From positions 89,037 through 153,036 of the forward strand of contig JACVTC010000222.1 of assembly GCA_016946835.1 (NCBI GenBank): a stretch of DNA of 64,000 nt. The letters are read 5' to 3'. Below, in pieces: positions 32,451 to 44,390 of this stretch (position 1 is the stretch's first letter; every line of letters starts with the position of its first letter). Below the pieces are notes generated by a model, which did not search any database, was not told where the DNA came from, and saw nothing but the letters and a program-made list of their open reading frames with translations. The position numbers and the translations under genes are program-made. Source of the DNA: Neocallimastix lanati (nom. inval.) (lineage: Eukaryota > Neocallimastigomycota > Neocallimastigomycetes > Neocallimastigales > Neocallimastigaceae).

Positions 32451-33930
32451 CATGTCATATTAATATAAAAAAAAAATCATGTCATATTAATATAAAAAAA
32501 AATATCAAAATTTATTTTTAATATATAAACATATACAGATAAAAATGAATAATCATAATGAGTCATTATTTATTTATTTATTTATTATTCTATTATTTAT
32601 TATTTATAATTTATTTATTTATTATTCAATTATTTATTTATTTATTTATTTATTATTTATTATTTATTATTCCATTATTTATTTATTTATTATTAATTAT
32701 TTATTTATTTATTATTTATTATTTATTATTCCGTTATTTATTATTTACATGTCAATCACAGTATCTGTTAAAAATACTTTTTTCATTATTTTTTTTTTTA
32801 AAAAAAAAAAAATCTAGTTTTAAGTGGCTTAAATTTTCTCAAATGTATCCAATAGATTCTCTCAAAGTATCCAATAGAAAAATATTTGTTAAGTAAATTT
32901 ATTTCTATTTTAATAATTATATTTAAAGAAAAAAGGATTACATTTAAATATATTCCTATTTATTAGTTTTATTTCTTTATGAATAGAGATTATCAAATCT
33001 ATTTCAACTAAAAATTTTTATTTATTTAATAATGATTCTATTGATGAAAGTAATAGTTAATTTTATTTATTATTTAAATTGAATGAATGAATGACAATAA
33101 ATTTGTAAAATAAAAATTAGTAAATATTAAATAACAAAGATTGGGGCATTTATTAATAAACAACAAATATATTTAATATTAAATCATAAATAAATTCTAT
33201 TATTGTTGTTACTATTACTATAATTATTACAGTTAATAAATTTAGTATTAATTCTTGTTAATTAAGTAATTTAAAGAATAATAAATTCTATATAAACACT
33301 ATATAAATACTCTATATATGTAATGTATATACATATTTAGTCATTTATTTTTATTTATATTTTATATAATATATAAAGTTTTATTATGTATAACATAAAT
33401 TAAAATTTCATTATAAAAATTAAAAAAAAAAAAAAAGATTTTATGATAATCTCCATTAAACTTTATTAATAATACCTTTAAAAAAAAGAATTTTCTATAT
33501 GATTTGTGTAATCTTGAACAAAAACACATAAAATTAAATTTAATTTAATTGGAAAATCTTTTTTAAAAAACTTTTTTTTCTTTTTTTTTTTTTTATTGTG
33601 ATAAAAAAAGAAATAACAATTAATCCACTTAGGATTCTTTTCAATGTAACCAATTGAAAAAATATTGGCTAAGTCATTTAAATTTTAATTAATTAAAATC
33701 AAAAAAAAAAAAAAATTTAAAAAAAAAATTTTATTATATATAAATAAAATATAATTCAAATTTATATATATAATTATATATAAATATAGTTTGAATTTGC
33801 TTAAAATTTTAATGACAATTAAACAAATTAGAAAAAGAAAAGAAAAAAAAAAAAGAAAATAGTTGAAACTTTTATATTAAAAAAAAATTTTTTGGAAATT
33901 CCTGATGAATAATCAAAAAATGTATTATTT

Positions 33931-33974
<44 letters not shown>

Positions 33975-35460
33975 TAATGAAAAAAGAAAATAGTCGAAGA
34001 TTTTATATTAAAAAAAAATATATTTGGAAATTCCTGATGAATAATCAAAAAATGTATTATTTTTAATAATAATAATAAATAATTATGACAAGTATTAATA
34101 ATATAGAGTAGTTACAAATAATAATAATTATATTATTTATTCATTATTCTATAAAATGATTTGTTTTTTCTTCTATAAATGATAATTGATATTTTTAGTA
34201 AAAATGTACAAATTAGTAATAAAAATTTCTAATTATTTTTTTTTTACTTTTTTTTTTTTTTTTTTAATTCTTTTGATGTAATTTTTATTTTCTTTCTTTT
34301 TGAATTTGATTATAATTAAGGTTTATGACCAAAAAACTAATTTTGAAATAAACATTAAAACAATATTAAAAAAAAAATCATGTCATATTATATAAAAAAA
34401 AATTATCAAAATTTATTTTTAATATTTTAACATATACAGGTAAAAATGGATAATCATAATAATGAGTCATTATTTATTTATTTAATAATCTAATATTTAT
34501 TCAATTATTTATTTATATATTTATTTATTATTCAATTATTTATTATTTATTATTAATAAATACTCTTTATTATATATTTATTATCATTTATTATTTACAT
34601 GCCAGTCAAATCTGTTAAAAATACTTTTTTCATTATAATTTTTTTAAAAAAAGATATATATATATTCTAGTTTTAAGTAACTTAGATTCTCTCAATGTAT
34701 CCAATAGAAGAATATTTGTTAAGTAAGTTTATTTTTATTTTAACAATTATATTAAAAGAAAAAATGATTACATTTAAAGATTTTAAGATGAACTTAAACC
34801 CTTTTCCTATTTATTAGCTATATTTCTTTATAAATAGAGATTATTATATCTATTTTAATGACTATTAAACAAATTAGTAAAAAAAAAAAAAAAAAAAAAT
34901 AGTTGAAACTTATATATTAAAAATGAAGGAAAATGATTAGAAATTCCTAATGAATAATCAAAAAATATATTATTTTTAATAATCTTTTTTTTTTATTTTA
35001 TTTTTTTTTTATAGACTAAAGACTTTTGTCTCCCCATATATTAATATGGGTGTATGATTAACTGCCATACCAAAAGAGCGTCATCGCTCTCAACTCCCCA
35101 TAAGCAAAGAAACTCCATATAGAAGCACCTACGCCACCCTCAAGAGTTATTTTTAATAATAATAATAAATAATTATGACAAATATTGATAAATAGTAATA
35201 TCAAATAATAATGAAATTATTTATTCATTATTCTCTAAAATGATCTTTTTTTCTATTTTTATAAATGATAATTGATATTTTTAGTAAAAAAAAAGAACAA
35301 ATTAGTAATAAAAATTTCTATTTATTTATTATTTTTTCTTTTTCCCTTTTTTATACTTATTAATATTATTTTTTATTTTCCTTCTTTTTGAATTTCACTA
35401 TAATTAAGGTTTTTGAACAAAAACTAGTTTTGAAATTAATATTAAAACAATATTAACAAA
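32451..35460. repeat. Segmental duplication of non-coding DNA (A and B modules)
   Basis: Module A at 32451-32960 (TCATGTCATAT…, TAATCATAATGAGTCATTAT, ATCCAATAGA…TTTGTTAAGTAA) recurs at 34379-34770. Module B (AAATTCCTGATGAATAATCA, then ATTTTTAATAATAAT) occurs near 33895, 34025 and 34940. Its continuation (ATTTATTCATTATTCT… to AAACAATATTAA) occurs at 34135-34370 and 35220-35455. The order A…B-B-A-B implies a tandem duplication. No coding potential is seen. Confidence 0.8.
34984..35146 (-). mobile_element. Short retroposed element with 14-bp target duplication
   Basis: A poly(T)-headed, GC-richer insert is flanked by perfect direct repeats TTATTTTTAATAAT at 34970-34983 and 35147-35160. The related unoccupied site at 34055-34085 carries the sequence once, so insertion is visible directly. 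Body and tail match the 3' part of 1873-2239. It is a 5'-truncated LINE copy or a SINE mobilised by target-primed reverse transcription. Confidence 0.9.
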
Positions 35461-36591
35461 GAAAAAAGAAAAATTAAGTCCTATTGAAAAGTATTTTATA
35501 TATTAAATTATGATAAATTTAAATCAATCCATATATGTATATATATATATATATTTTATTTCGTTGTAAATAATTAAAAAGTGTATAGAAATTTGATAAT
35601 GACACAAATATTATGACATGATTAATTTCAATTGAAAAATAGGAAAATGAATATAACTCTTCATTTTAATTAATTACAAAATGTAAAAAAAAAAATTTTT
35701 TAAAAAAAAAAAAAAGATATCCCGATTAAAAACAATTCTATAGAAATATTCTATTTAAATTTGTAATTAAAATAAAGAAAATTAATACTAATTTATAATT
35801 ATAATAAATAAAATTATATTTATAAAATAATAAAATAATAGAATGACTGCAAAATTAAAAATCGATAATAAAGTTTTAATACAAAGAAAATGTTTCTTTC
35901 ATAATATAATTTAATTATATTTAACTCTAATTTAATTTATAGCTCTATAATAAAAAAAAATTAAAACGAAAAAAAAGTTAAAAAAAAAATTAGTAGATAT
36001 TTGTATATGAATTATAGCTTTTTTAAAGTAATAATATATTTTTAAAATTTATTAGAATTAAATCAATTCATAAAAATTATGATAATATATTTTTTATAAT
36101 AAAATAAAAAAATTTTATTATATAAGAACAAATTTTTTTTTTTTTTTTTTTTTCTTTGAACTAAAAAATTTCAAAATATATTTCCTGTAGTTAATAATAA
36201 TATATAATAATATTATTATAAAGATAATTTAATGAAATATTTCTTCATAATATATTTATTATTATTATTATAAAAACAAAATAAAATAAAAATATAAAAA
36301 TAAAAAATAAATGAAATGAAATAGAATAATATTTAATGATATACATAATAATATTGTATTTATAATAATAAAAATTACATTAAATAAAAAATTATTCTTA
36401 ATAAAAATATCATAATTACATATATATATATATATATAATATCATATTTAAGTATAAAAATATTTAAAAAAAAATAAAATATATAAAATATATAAATAGC
36501 TTTAATATAAAAATAATTTATAATATATTAAAAAAAAAATCAAACTTATAATTATCATATAATAAAATTAATTCATTTCAATAAAAAAAAA
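35461..36591. other. Intergenic DNA upstream of the NRPS-like gene
   Basis: AT-rich with TA runs (35541-35556, 36420-36440). No gene seen. The ATG at 36592 follows a poly(A) stretch, as is typical here. Confidence 0.6.
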
Positions 36592-39500
36592 ATGACTAAT
36601 TTTATTAATAAATTCTATAAAACTATATTTAAGTCAAAAAGTCAAAATGACTATGGTGTTAAAAGAAAAAATGTTAAAACTATTAAAGATTTAGTTTTAG
36701 AGGCAGCAAAACTCTACAAAACTAAACCATTCATTAATTATCAAGATGATAATGAAATGAAAAAAATTTCCTTTAAGGAAGTATCGTCTAATTGTGAATC
36801 ATATTCTGTATGGATTAATGATATAAAGGAAAGTCTTCTGAAACCAATTCATGTTGGTCTTTTAGGCGTAGGAAATGTGAATTACTTCATGATTTATCTT
36901 GCCACCATGTTTAGTGGAAATTTAACAGTTCCTATTGATCCTTCTCTTGAAATTAATACCTTAATCTACTGTATCGACTTCTCAGACATTGATATTTTGT
37001 TCTATGAATTAAAATATCGTTCCAAAATTTCAATTTTGAAAGAAAAATGTCCAAAGGTTAAGTATTTTATTCCAATTGAAAAGGACATCAGAAGAAAAGA
37101 CATTCTTGAGGATGGAAGTGAAGAAGAAAATAATAAGGAAAAAGATTTTATCGATATCATGAATCAATATGAGAAGAAAGGAACAATTTGCCATGTAAAA
37201 AAGAATCAGAATGCTTTAATTATTTTTACTTCAGGTACTACCACCGGAAAGAAAAAGGCTGTCGTTTTAACTCATGAAAATTTGATTGATCGTGTCTTTT
37301 CTTCAATAGTAAATAAAAATGAAGTATACTTGCAGATTCTACCATATTACCATATCTTTTCTACTTGTGACTTTTTCGGAGGTTTAAGATATGGCCATAG
37401 GATTTGTCTTAATTTAAAAATGGAAAATTTAATCCATAATTTACAGCTCTATCAACCTACTCGTATGAATGTCGTCCCACTCATCGCGAAAAATCTTTTA
37501 AATCGTGTCAAATTTATTCGGGAAGAGAATCCTAATATCTCCAAGGAGGAGGCTAGAAATAGAATATTTGGAAAAAATTTAAAAAAAATCGTCTGTGGTG
37601 GAGGATTTCTTTCGCCTGAGCTAGCTAAAGCTTATGAAGAATTGGACATTAGAATTGGACAGGGCTATGGCATGACGGAAACTTCGAGTAAGGGAACTCT
37701 TCCTGATTTTAATCCTAAATATTGTTCGTCGGTTGGGATGATTGCTCCCTCCTGTAAGATTAGAATTGTTGATGATGAAATTCAAATCAAATCAAAGTCT
37801 TGCATGAAGGGTTACTACAAAAATCCTAAGGAAACTCAAAAAATTTATACGAAGGATGGTTGGATTCGTACCGGAGATCTCGGCTACTTTAAAGAGAACC
37901 ATTTATATCTAATTGGTCGTAAAAAGAATTTAATTATCTTGAGTAATGGAGAAAATGTTTCACCGGAAATGTTGGAACGCCATTACGATAAGGAAATGCT
38001 ATTCAAAGAAATTATTATCTATGGTGATGGCGATGTTCTCGGTATGGAAGTTTATCCCAACATGGAATATGCAAAATTAGTATTGGACGAAAGTGAAGAA
38101 AATTCCTTGAAACGTGAACTTTGGAATGTAATCGAACAGAAAAATAAGGCGTTGCCTTCCTACGAAAGAATTGTTAAGTTGTCGGTAAGAGATACGCCTT
38201 TCATTAAAACATCATCCAATAAAATTATTCGTTCTGCATTTATGAAGGAGTTAAAGAAGAGAAAGGAATCCTCCTCTAAAACAGATAATACTGTTGATGT
38301 CGGAAAGGAAAAGAAAAACGAAACCCAACCTAGGAAAATGATAATGCCAACCACCGACATTCAAAAGAAAATTTATTCCATGGTCCGATCAGCATTAGGA
38401 AGTCGTTCCTTTGATATCACCTCAGATTTATATGACTATGGTTTAGACTCCTTCTGTTCCATGTCCCTCGTCACTGAGATCGGTAAGGAATATAATATTA
38501 AAATGGAGTTAAGCGATATAGTTCACCATTCCTCCATTGTTCAACTGGAAGAGGTAGTGATATCGAAGTTAGATCGTCAAAATCAAGAAGATGATACCGA
38601 AAAAATCGATTTAACTCCTCGTGAGGCGTACCGCTTCATCTCTTCACAAACTGTATCGGGTCTCTTTTTGAAGGGAACTAAAAGTAGTAATATTAATGGT
38701 TTATTCCGATTACATCCAAAGGTTGATTTGTTACGATTAAAGAAAGCTATTGAAAAGTTAATAGATATTCATGTTGAACTTAAAATGACTTTGAATGTGG
38801 ATGAAGATGGTCAATACTACCATTATCGACATGATGACCGTAAGGCTGATATCAAAATTATTGAATTGACGGATGAAGAGTGGAATGAAAAGAAGAAGAA
38901 TATTCTTGTTCCTTATTATTTTACACCGGATGAACTAATGTACCAAATTACAATTTACAAAACGGAAGTCTACAACTATCTCTACTTCAGTATCAATCAT
39001 ATCATCAGTGACGGTCAGTCCTACAAAGTTTTAATGAATGATTTAGAAGATATTTATGCTGGAAGAGAAGTCCTTCCTAAGGATTATACCTTCTTTGAAT
39101 ATACATTAGAGTATAATGCTAATGAAGCTAAAGCCCTTGAAAGGGAAAAGAATTATTATAAGAATTTATTGGATGGAATTACCGTTCACAATTCTCCATT
39201 TGCTCACCGAAAGGCTGATGTCCACGGTCTTCCTAAACCAAATACCAGAAAGGGTGAATTTTCTAAAATTAATCATAAGGATTTCATGGAATTCTGCGAG
39301 AAGGAGGCCGTGACTCCCAATACACTGTTTTTAACAGCAGCAGGTCTCACTGTTTGTTTAATGGAAGGATGTGAAAATTTCCTCATCGCCTCTGCTCATA
39401 ATGGTCGTATCAATCAAAGGTGGGACAGAGTAATTGGCTTTATGACTAAAACCTATGCCTTCAGGTATGATTTTAATCCAAATGAAACGATAATGGATGC

Positions 39501-40410
39501 TCTTCACCGCTCCAGTAAACAGATCCTCACGACGATGAGTCTTACCCATGTCGCGTATGACCTGATGAACAGTTTCATTATTCAATATCAAGGAAATCTT
39601 CGTCAATTTGATACGATTGGTGGACATCCTACCCAAATGGAACCAGTTCCTTTCGAATTTTGTTCTCATCATATCTGTATCTTTGATACTGGAAAGAAGT
39701 TTACTTATGCTCGATGCTGTTGGGAAAATATTTTCGATTTAGAACGCTTCGAAATGTTTATCGAAATCGTGGAGGAGGTTATCGTCGCCGTCATTCAAGG
39801 AGCTCGAAAGATTGATGAAATTCTGGATGGTATTTCCCACAGCTACATCACCGAGCGTCATACAATTTCAGTTGAAGCGTTTAATGATGCCATTGGTGAA
39901 AAGTTTATTTCAAGTGAGGAGGAAAGTAAAGAAGTTCTTCATGCCTATATTTTAGATAAGAATTTGAAAAAGCATCTCCTCAATGGATGGGGAGATTTAT
40001 ATCTTGAAGAAAATGATAAATTAATCCCTGATGAGGATGATGATGATGACCATACAACCAAATATATTAAAAATCCATTTGGTGAAGGTCGTCTCTACAA
40101 AACAGGATATACTGGTTATTTTTCGAGTAAGGGGGAACTTACCATTCTAGAAAATGATAGTAGATACTGTATTCTTCCTGATCGTACTTTCCCATTCATC
40201 TATGAAAATATTAATGGTATTGAAAAAGCAATAAAGGAGTACGAAGGAGTAAAAAAGGTCACGATCGATTTAAAGTATATTTCAAATGTATACAAAATCA
40301 TTGCTCATGTTTATGGTATCGATGAATCCAATAAAGCTGCCTTAACAGAATTTTTAAAATCTAAATTGGAAAGTCAATTAATACCTGAAAATATAGTATT
40401 TCATAATTAA
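36592..40410 (+). CDS. NRPS-like synthetase: adenylation, carrier, condensation, partial second adenylation domain
   Basis: 1272 residues, intronless. Adenylation domain about 30-560: TSGTTTGKKK (213-222, phosphate loop), GQGYGMTET (356-364), RTGDL (426-430), GRKKNLI, and Lys544 in the A10-like TSSNKIIR. Carrier domain about 580-660 has DYGLDS with Ser620 as the phosphopantetheine site. Condensation domain about 680-1100 has NHIISDG (802-808): the first His of HHxxxDG is Asn, but the catalytic second His803 and Asp807 are kept. The tail (about 1124-1272) resembles the C-terminal part of another adenylation domain (GDLYLEEN…, GRLYKTGYTGYF, NGIEKAIKEYEGVKKVTI) with Asp of TGD replaced by Tyr and no N-terminal half. 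No thioesterase or reductase is present. It would activate a carboxylic or amino acid, load it on the carrier and condense it with an unknown partner. Single-gene bacterial style suggests transfer. Confidence 0.87.
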   Translation: MTNFINKFYKTIFKSKSQNDYGVKRKNVKTIKDLVLEAAKLYKTKPFINYQDDNEMKKISFKEVSSNCESYSVWINDIKESLLKPIHVGLLGVGNVNYFMIYLATMFSGNLTVPIDPSLEINTLIYCIDFSDIDILFYELKYRSKISILKEKCPKVKYFIPIEKDIRRKDILEDGSEEENNKEKDFIDIMNQYEKKGTICHVKKNQNALIIFTSGTTTGKKKAVVLTHENLIDRVFSSIVNKNEVYLQILPYYHIFSTCDFFGGLRYGHRICLNLKMENLIHNLQLYQPTRMNVVPLIAKNLLNRVKFIREENPNISKEEARNRIFGKNLKKIVCGGGFLSPELAKAYEELDIRIGQGYGMTETSSKGTLPDFNPKYCSSVGMIAPSCKIRIVDDEIQIKSKSCMKGYYKNPKETQKIYTKDGWIRTGDLGYFKENHLYLIGRKKNLIILSNGENVSPEMLERHYDKEMLFKEIIIYGDGDVLGMEVYPNMEYAKLVLDESEENSLKRELWNVIEQKNKALPSYERIVKLSVRDTPFIKTSSNKIIRSAFMKELKKRKESSSKTDNTVDVGKEKKNETQPRKMIMPTTDIQKKIYSMVRSALGSRSFDITSDLYDYGLDSFCSMSLVTEIGKEYNIKMELSDIVHHSSIVQLEEVVISKLDRQNQEDDTEKIDLTPREAYRFISSQTVSGLFLKGTKSSNINGLFRLHPKVDLLRLKKAIEKLIDIHVELKMTLNVDEDGQYYHYRHDDRKADIKIIELTDEEWNEKKKNILVPYYFTPDELMYQITIYKTEVYNYLYFSINHIISDGQSYKVLMNDLEDIYAGREVLPKDYTFFEYTLEYNANEAKALEREKNYYKNLLDGITVHNSPFAHRKADVHGLPKPNTRKGEFSKINHKDFMEFCEKEAVTPNTLFLTAAGLTVCLMEGCENFLIASAHNGRINQRWDRVIGFMTKTYAFRYDFNPNETIMDALHRSSKQILTTMSLTHVAYDLMNSFIIQYQGNLRQFDTIGGHPTQMEPVPFEFCSHHICIFDTGKKFTYARCCWENIFDLERFEMFIEIVEEVIVAVIQGARKIDEILDGISHSYITERHTISVEAFNDAIGEKFISSEEESKEVLHAYILDKNLKKHLLNGWGDLYLEENDKLIPDEDDDDDHTTKYIKNPFGEGRLYKTGYTGYFSSKGELTILENDSRYCILPDRTFPFIYENINGIEKAIKEYEGVKKVTIDLKYISNVYKIIAHVYGIDESNKAALTEFLKSKLESQLIPENIVFHN

Positions 40411-41789
40411 TTATAATAAAATAATTATTTAATTAAATTTAAGAGTTTTAATTAATTAAATAATTAACATTTTAAATATTATTTAATCATAAAATAACTA
40501 AAAAAAATTTTTTTTTTTTGAATTACTTGTTATTATATAATACATCAAATTAAAAAAAAAAAAAAAATTGAGAAAATGAAATAATTAATTTAAAAAATTT
40601 AAAAAACATAAAAAAAAAATTATTATATTAAATTCAAATTATTATTTAATATTAAAATGAAAAACATTAAAAAAATTCAATAACATATATTATTAATTTA
40701 TATATATTATATAAATAACAAAATTAAATATATTTATATATTTATATCATTATATAAATCTATACAAAAAATCAAAGAAAAAATCAAAAAAAAGAAATCA
40801 AAAAAAAATCAAAAAAAAGAAATCAAAAAAAAATCAAAAAAAAGAAATCAAAAAAAAAAAAAAAAAAAAAAAAAACAGAAAAAAAATCAAAAAAAAAAAA
40901 AATCAAAAATCAAAAAAAAAATCAAAAAGTAAAAAAATAAAAAAAAAAAATAAAAAAAAAATTAGAAAAGAAAATTGGAAAAAAAAAATCAGATAAAAAA
41001 ATTAGAAAAAAAAATTAGAAAAAAAAAATTAAAAAATAAAATAAAAATAAATAAATATAACTAGAAAAGGAAATATAAAATTAAATTTTTATAGATATTA
41101 AATTCAAATTTTAAAAAAAAAAAAAATTGAACATTAATAAAATTAAATAATATAAAGTAAAAATTAAATAATTATTAAAACAACAAAAAGAAATGAAATA
41201 AATATATTTGATATATGTTTAAAAATATAAAAAAAATTAAATAAAATATATTTTTGAAATTAAAATTGAAATTAAATAATAAAGTAGGATAAAATAAAAT
41301 ATAAGAAATAAAATAAAAATATATCTGAATATATTTTAAATATTTAATAAAAAAAAGGAATAAAATAAAATAAAATATATTTTTGAAATTAAAATTGAAA
41401 TTAAAAAAAATATATATATATATAAAAAAATTAAAAATAAAATAAAAATTGAATAAAAATTAAAACAGAAAATAATAATAAATATTGTAATAATAAATTG
41501 TGAAATATTTAAATATAATGTATTACTTTACATATTTATTTATTGCTTCTCAGAGACATTACATTAACTATGAGGTTTTTACGAAGAAAATATCACATTA
41601 GCCATTCAAATAATAATTTTTTTTAATCTAAATATAAAGCTACAGATTTCTTGAATATCACTTTTTATTTTGAAATTATTATTTAATTACTCTTGTTAAA
41701 TTTTTTTTTTTTTTAAAAAAAATATTATAATTTTATTTTAGTATAATTTTTTATACTATTTAAAATTTATGGTATTTATTACTTCTGAA
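40411..41789. other. A-biased intergenic DNA
   Basis: Directly downstream of the synthetase the plus strand is strongly A-rich (40540-41480), with repeated ATCAAAAAAAAGAA units around 40770-40930. No gene seen. From 41700 it becomes ordinary AT-rich sequence leading into a LINE end. Confidence 0.6.
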
Positions 41790-42879
41790 TGTTTGAATTA
41801 TGCCGATTAACTTTGTTAAACCGATAAATTATGAAAATCCATCTTTCTTTATTGATAGTAACAAATTACCTAAAATGGACAACTATATTTATCTTGATAT
41901 TCCTTTTGATAATTTTTATCATTGAAACTATTCAATCAAAATTAAACAGTAATTTAAATGTCAAATTAAATATTCGTTACTTTCGATTTATTATAAATAA
42001 ATCTATTCCTCTCCCATTGAAGAAATATATTTTTTTAATTTCCTTTATTCTTAGTCTTGTTATATATTATGCTCTTCTCTTTGGTTCAAATAAGAACAGA
42101 TGCTCTGAAGATCAAAAAATTATTAACAGAGGACTTTATTGGAATTATGGATTTAAAATCTCGTAATTCCTATGTCTGTCTCTATGATATTACTCGTGAA
42201 TTGAGAATACCTCCTCTTTCAGCTATCTGTACTATATCTCAATTACTCTGCTTTAGAAATTGGAAAAATTTATCATGTATTATTAATCATCTCACTAATA
42301 ATATTCCTACTATGTCACATTATTCATGAACTAAAGAATCAAAGACTTTGGATAAGAAATTAAATGGTAAAAAAAGTGAAATAAAAAAGTTTTATTAGGA
42401 AAGAGATGTCTTCAAACACTCAAAAGCTAAAAAAGCAATTATTTACTTGGAGAATGATTTTGGATTTATTTCAGAAATCAAGGACTTAACATTTCAATAT
42501 CCTAAGTATCAATTAGGATTCTATTGGATTTCTCGAATTAGGTAGTGGCTTTAAATTTGACATTAGTATTTCCATTAAAAGAAAATTAGTTTTAGAAGAT
42601 TGCCCTTAATATTGCCCTTGTTGTAGTGTTAGTGTACCTAGCTTTTCTCACTGGATCTTTTCCTGTAAAGAATTGGAAAATTTCAGAAATAAATATTTAC
42701 CTTTTCCAGATAATCTCTTTTTGAACTTTGCAATTATAATTGAACAAAAATCCATGAATGTTTCTTTGGATTCAGAAGAGGATAATGATAATAATATTTA
42801 TTATTTTATATTGAGTGTTCTTTTTATAGGACTTTCAATATATTCAAAAATTAAAGTTAATGATGCGGAACAAAGATAA
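41790..42879 (+). pseudogene. LINE ORF2 C-terminal region with zinc motif
   Basis: Frames stitched over shifts read NFVKPINYENPSFFID, MDNYIYLDIPFDN, RSKNY-type and GLYW sequences, then SRNSYVCLYDITRELRIPPL, FRNWKNLSCIINHLTNNI, and finally a Cys-rich end, CPCCSVSVPSFSHWIFSCKE (42612-42675, shifted). The CxxC…H…C arrangement matches the C-terminal zinc knuckle of many LINEs. The frame 42673-42879 finishes with KVNDAEQR and a stop. At least four frameshifts are present. Confidence 0.75.
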
Positions 42880-43393
42880 TTAGAGACAATTAGTTGACAA
42901 TATTTTTAAACAAAGTTCAACTTCGTCGACTGTTCCATATTTTGTGGTGTTGCGGAGTTTCTAACAAATGTAATACCATTAATTTGTCAATCTTTTAGAT
43001 TGATGATGAAATGGTATTCCATTGAATTTACCATTTACTAAGAGGGTCGACATCGAAATGATAAGGCATGGATTTTCACCTCCCTATCATTTACTATAGA
43101 TTGATCGACTTGTATTCCACGAGACCTCTCGTAACCTAATCTAGAATAAGAATTCCTTTTAAAATAGATATCTTATAATCTGAAGATGAGGTTCGTTGCA
43201 TATGAACTTTTTTCTGAATTTATTTATACATTTTATTTTGAATATTGATTTTTATTTCATGTTACTATTTTAAATATTATTATGTTCTAATAAGGACAAA
43301 TAATATTTATTTTTTTTATTTATAAAAATAAAAATTTTATGTAAATTAATAAATGAATAAATAAATAAAGATTGAATTTCGCAATAATTTTGA

Positions 43394-43431
<38 letters not shown>
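41790..43431 (+). mobile_element. LINE 3' end, 5'-truncated, with poly(A) tail
   Basis: Starts downstream of the catalytic reverse transcriptase motifs and ends in 36 consecutive A (43396-43431). A 3' region of about 500 bp (42887-43395) shares the GTCGACxTCG…GATAAGGCAT motif with the LINE at 8.8-10.2 kb. Truncated 5' end plus poly(A) tail is the standard outcome of incomplete target-primed reverse transcription. Confidence 0.8.
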
Positions 43432-43435
<4 letters not shown>

Positions 43436-44390
43436 AGAAATTGATTCTTTTTAACAGATATATATATTAAATTTAAAAAATATTGTTAATAAAAAAAATT
43501 GATAACTTTAAAGAATTTATATTAATAACTTCTTTATCTAATATATAATAAGGAATATTAGTTAAAACTAATAAATATTTTAAATAATATATAATAAATA
43601 TATTTTATATATGGTTTTAAATATAAATATTATATCTGTAGTAATAATTTAGTATATATAATATTATTATTAAGATAAACATATAACAAGTATACTTTAA
43701 AAAAGAAAAAAAAAATAAATATTTGTTAAATATAAATTTAATATTATGTAGGAATTAATAAAATTTGAATTTATTCCTGTAGATAAAATTTAAAATTTAT
43801 TTTATTTTTAAAATAGAGAAATAAATATTTTATTAAAGTAAATAGTTATATTAATATAAAAAAAAAATTTTTTTATTATATATATTAATTGAAAATTGTC
43901 TTTAATATTAACATTCTCACAAACTCCGAAAACTGTAATTTCAATTACAATTATAACTTTCTCTAAAAAATTACAAAATTTTAACTTTTGAATCAATTTT
44001 ATATATATATATTTTATAATATACTCAATTGTTTATTCGTTTATATTTATTTTTTTATTTATTTTTGTTTATTTTTGTTTATTTTTATTTTTTTAGTTAT
44101 TTTTATATATTTACATTTTTTATTACTTTATTTTATTATATATATATATATTTTTATTAAAATATTATCTACACTTTTTTAATTAAAAATTAAAAATAAA
44201 ATATTTTTTATATTACTTTTAATTTTTTTCATTTTGATTTATAACTAGTAAAATTATTATTATAACTAGTGACATTATTTTTTTTTCAGGTTATAAAGAA
44301 AAGAAGACTATACTAAAATTTATTTTTATTTATTCTTTTTTTTTATATTCTTTTTTTTAATTTTATATATAAATATTTTAATTTTTTAAT
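43432..44390. other. AT-rich intergenic DNA
   Basis: No gene seen. It forms the 3' flank of the minus-strand esterase. Open frames here are Phe/Ile/Tyr low-complexity. Confidence 0.6.
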
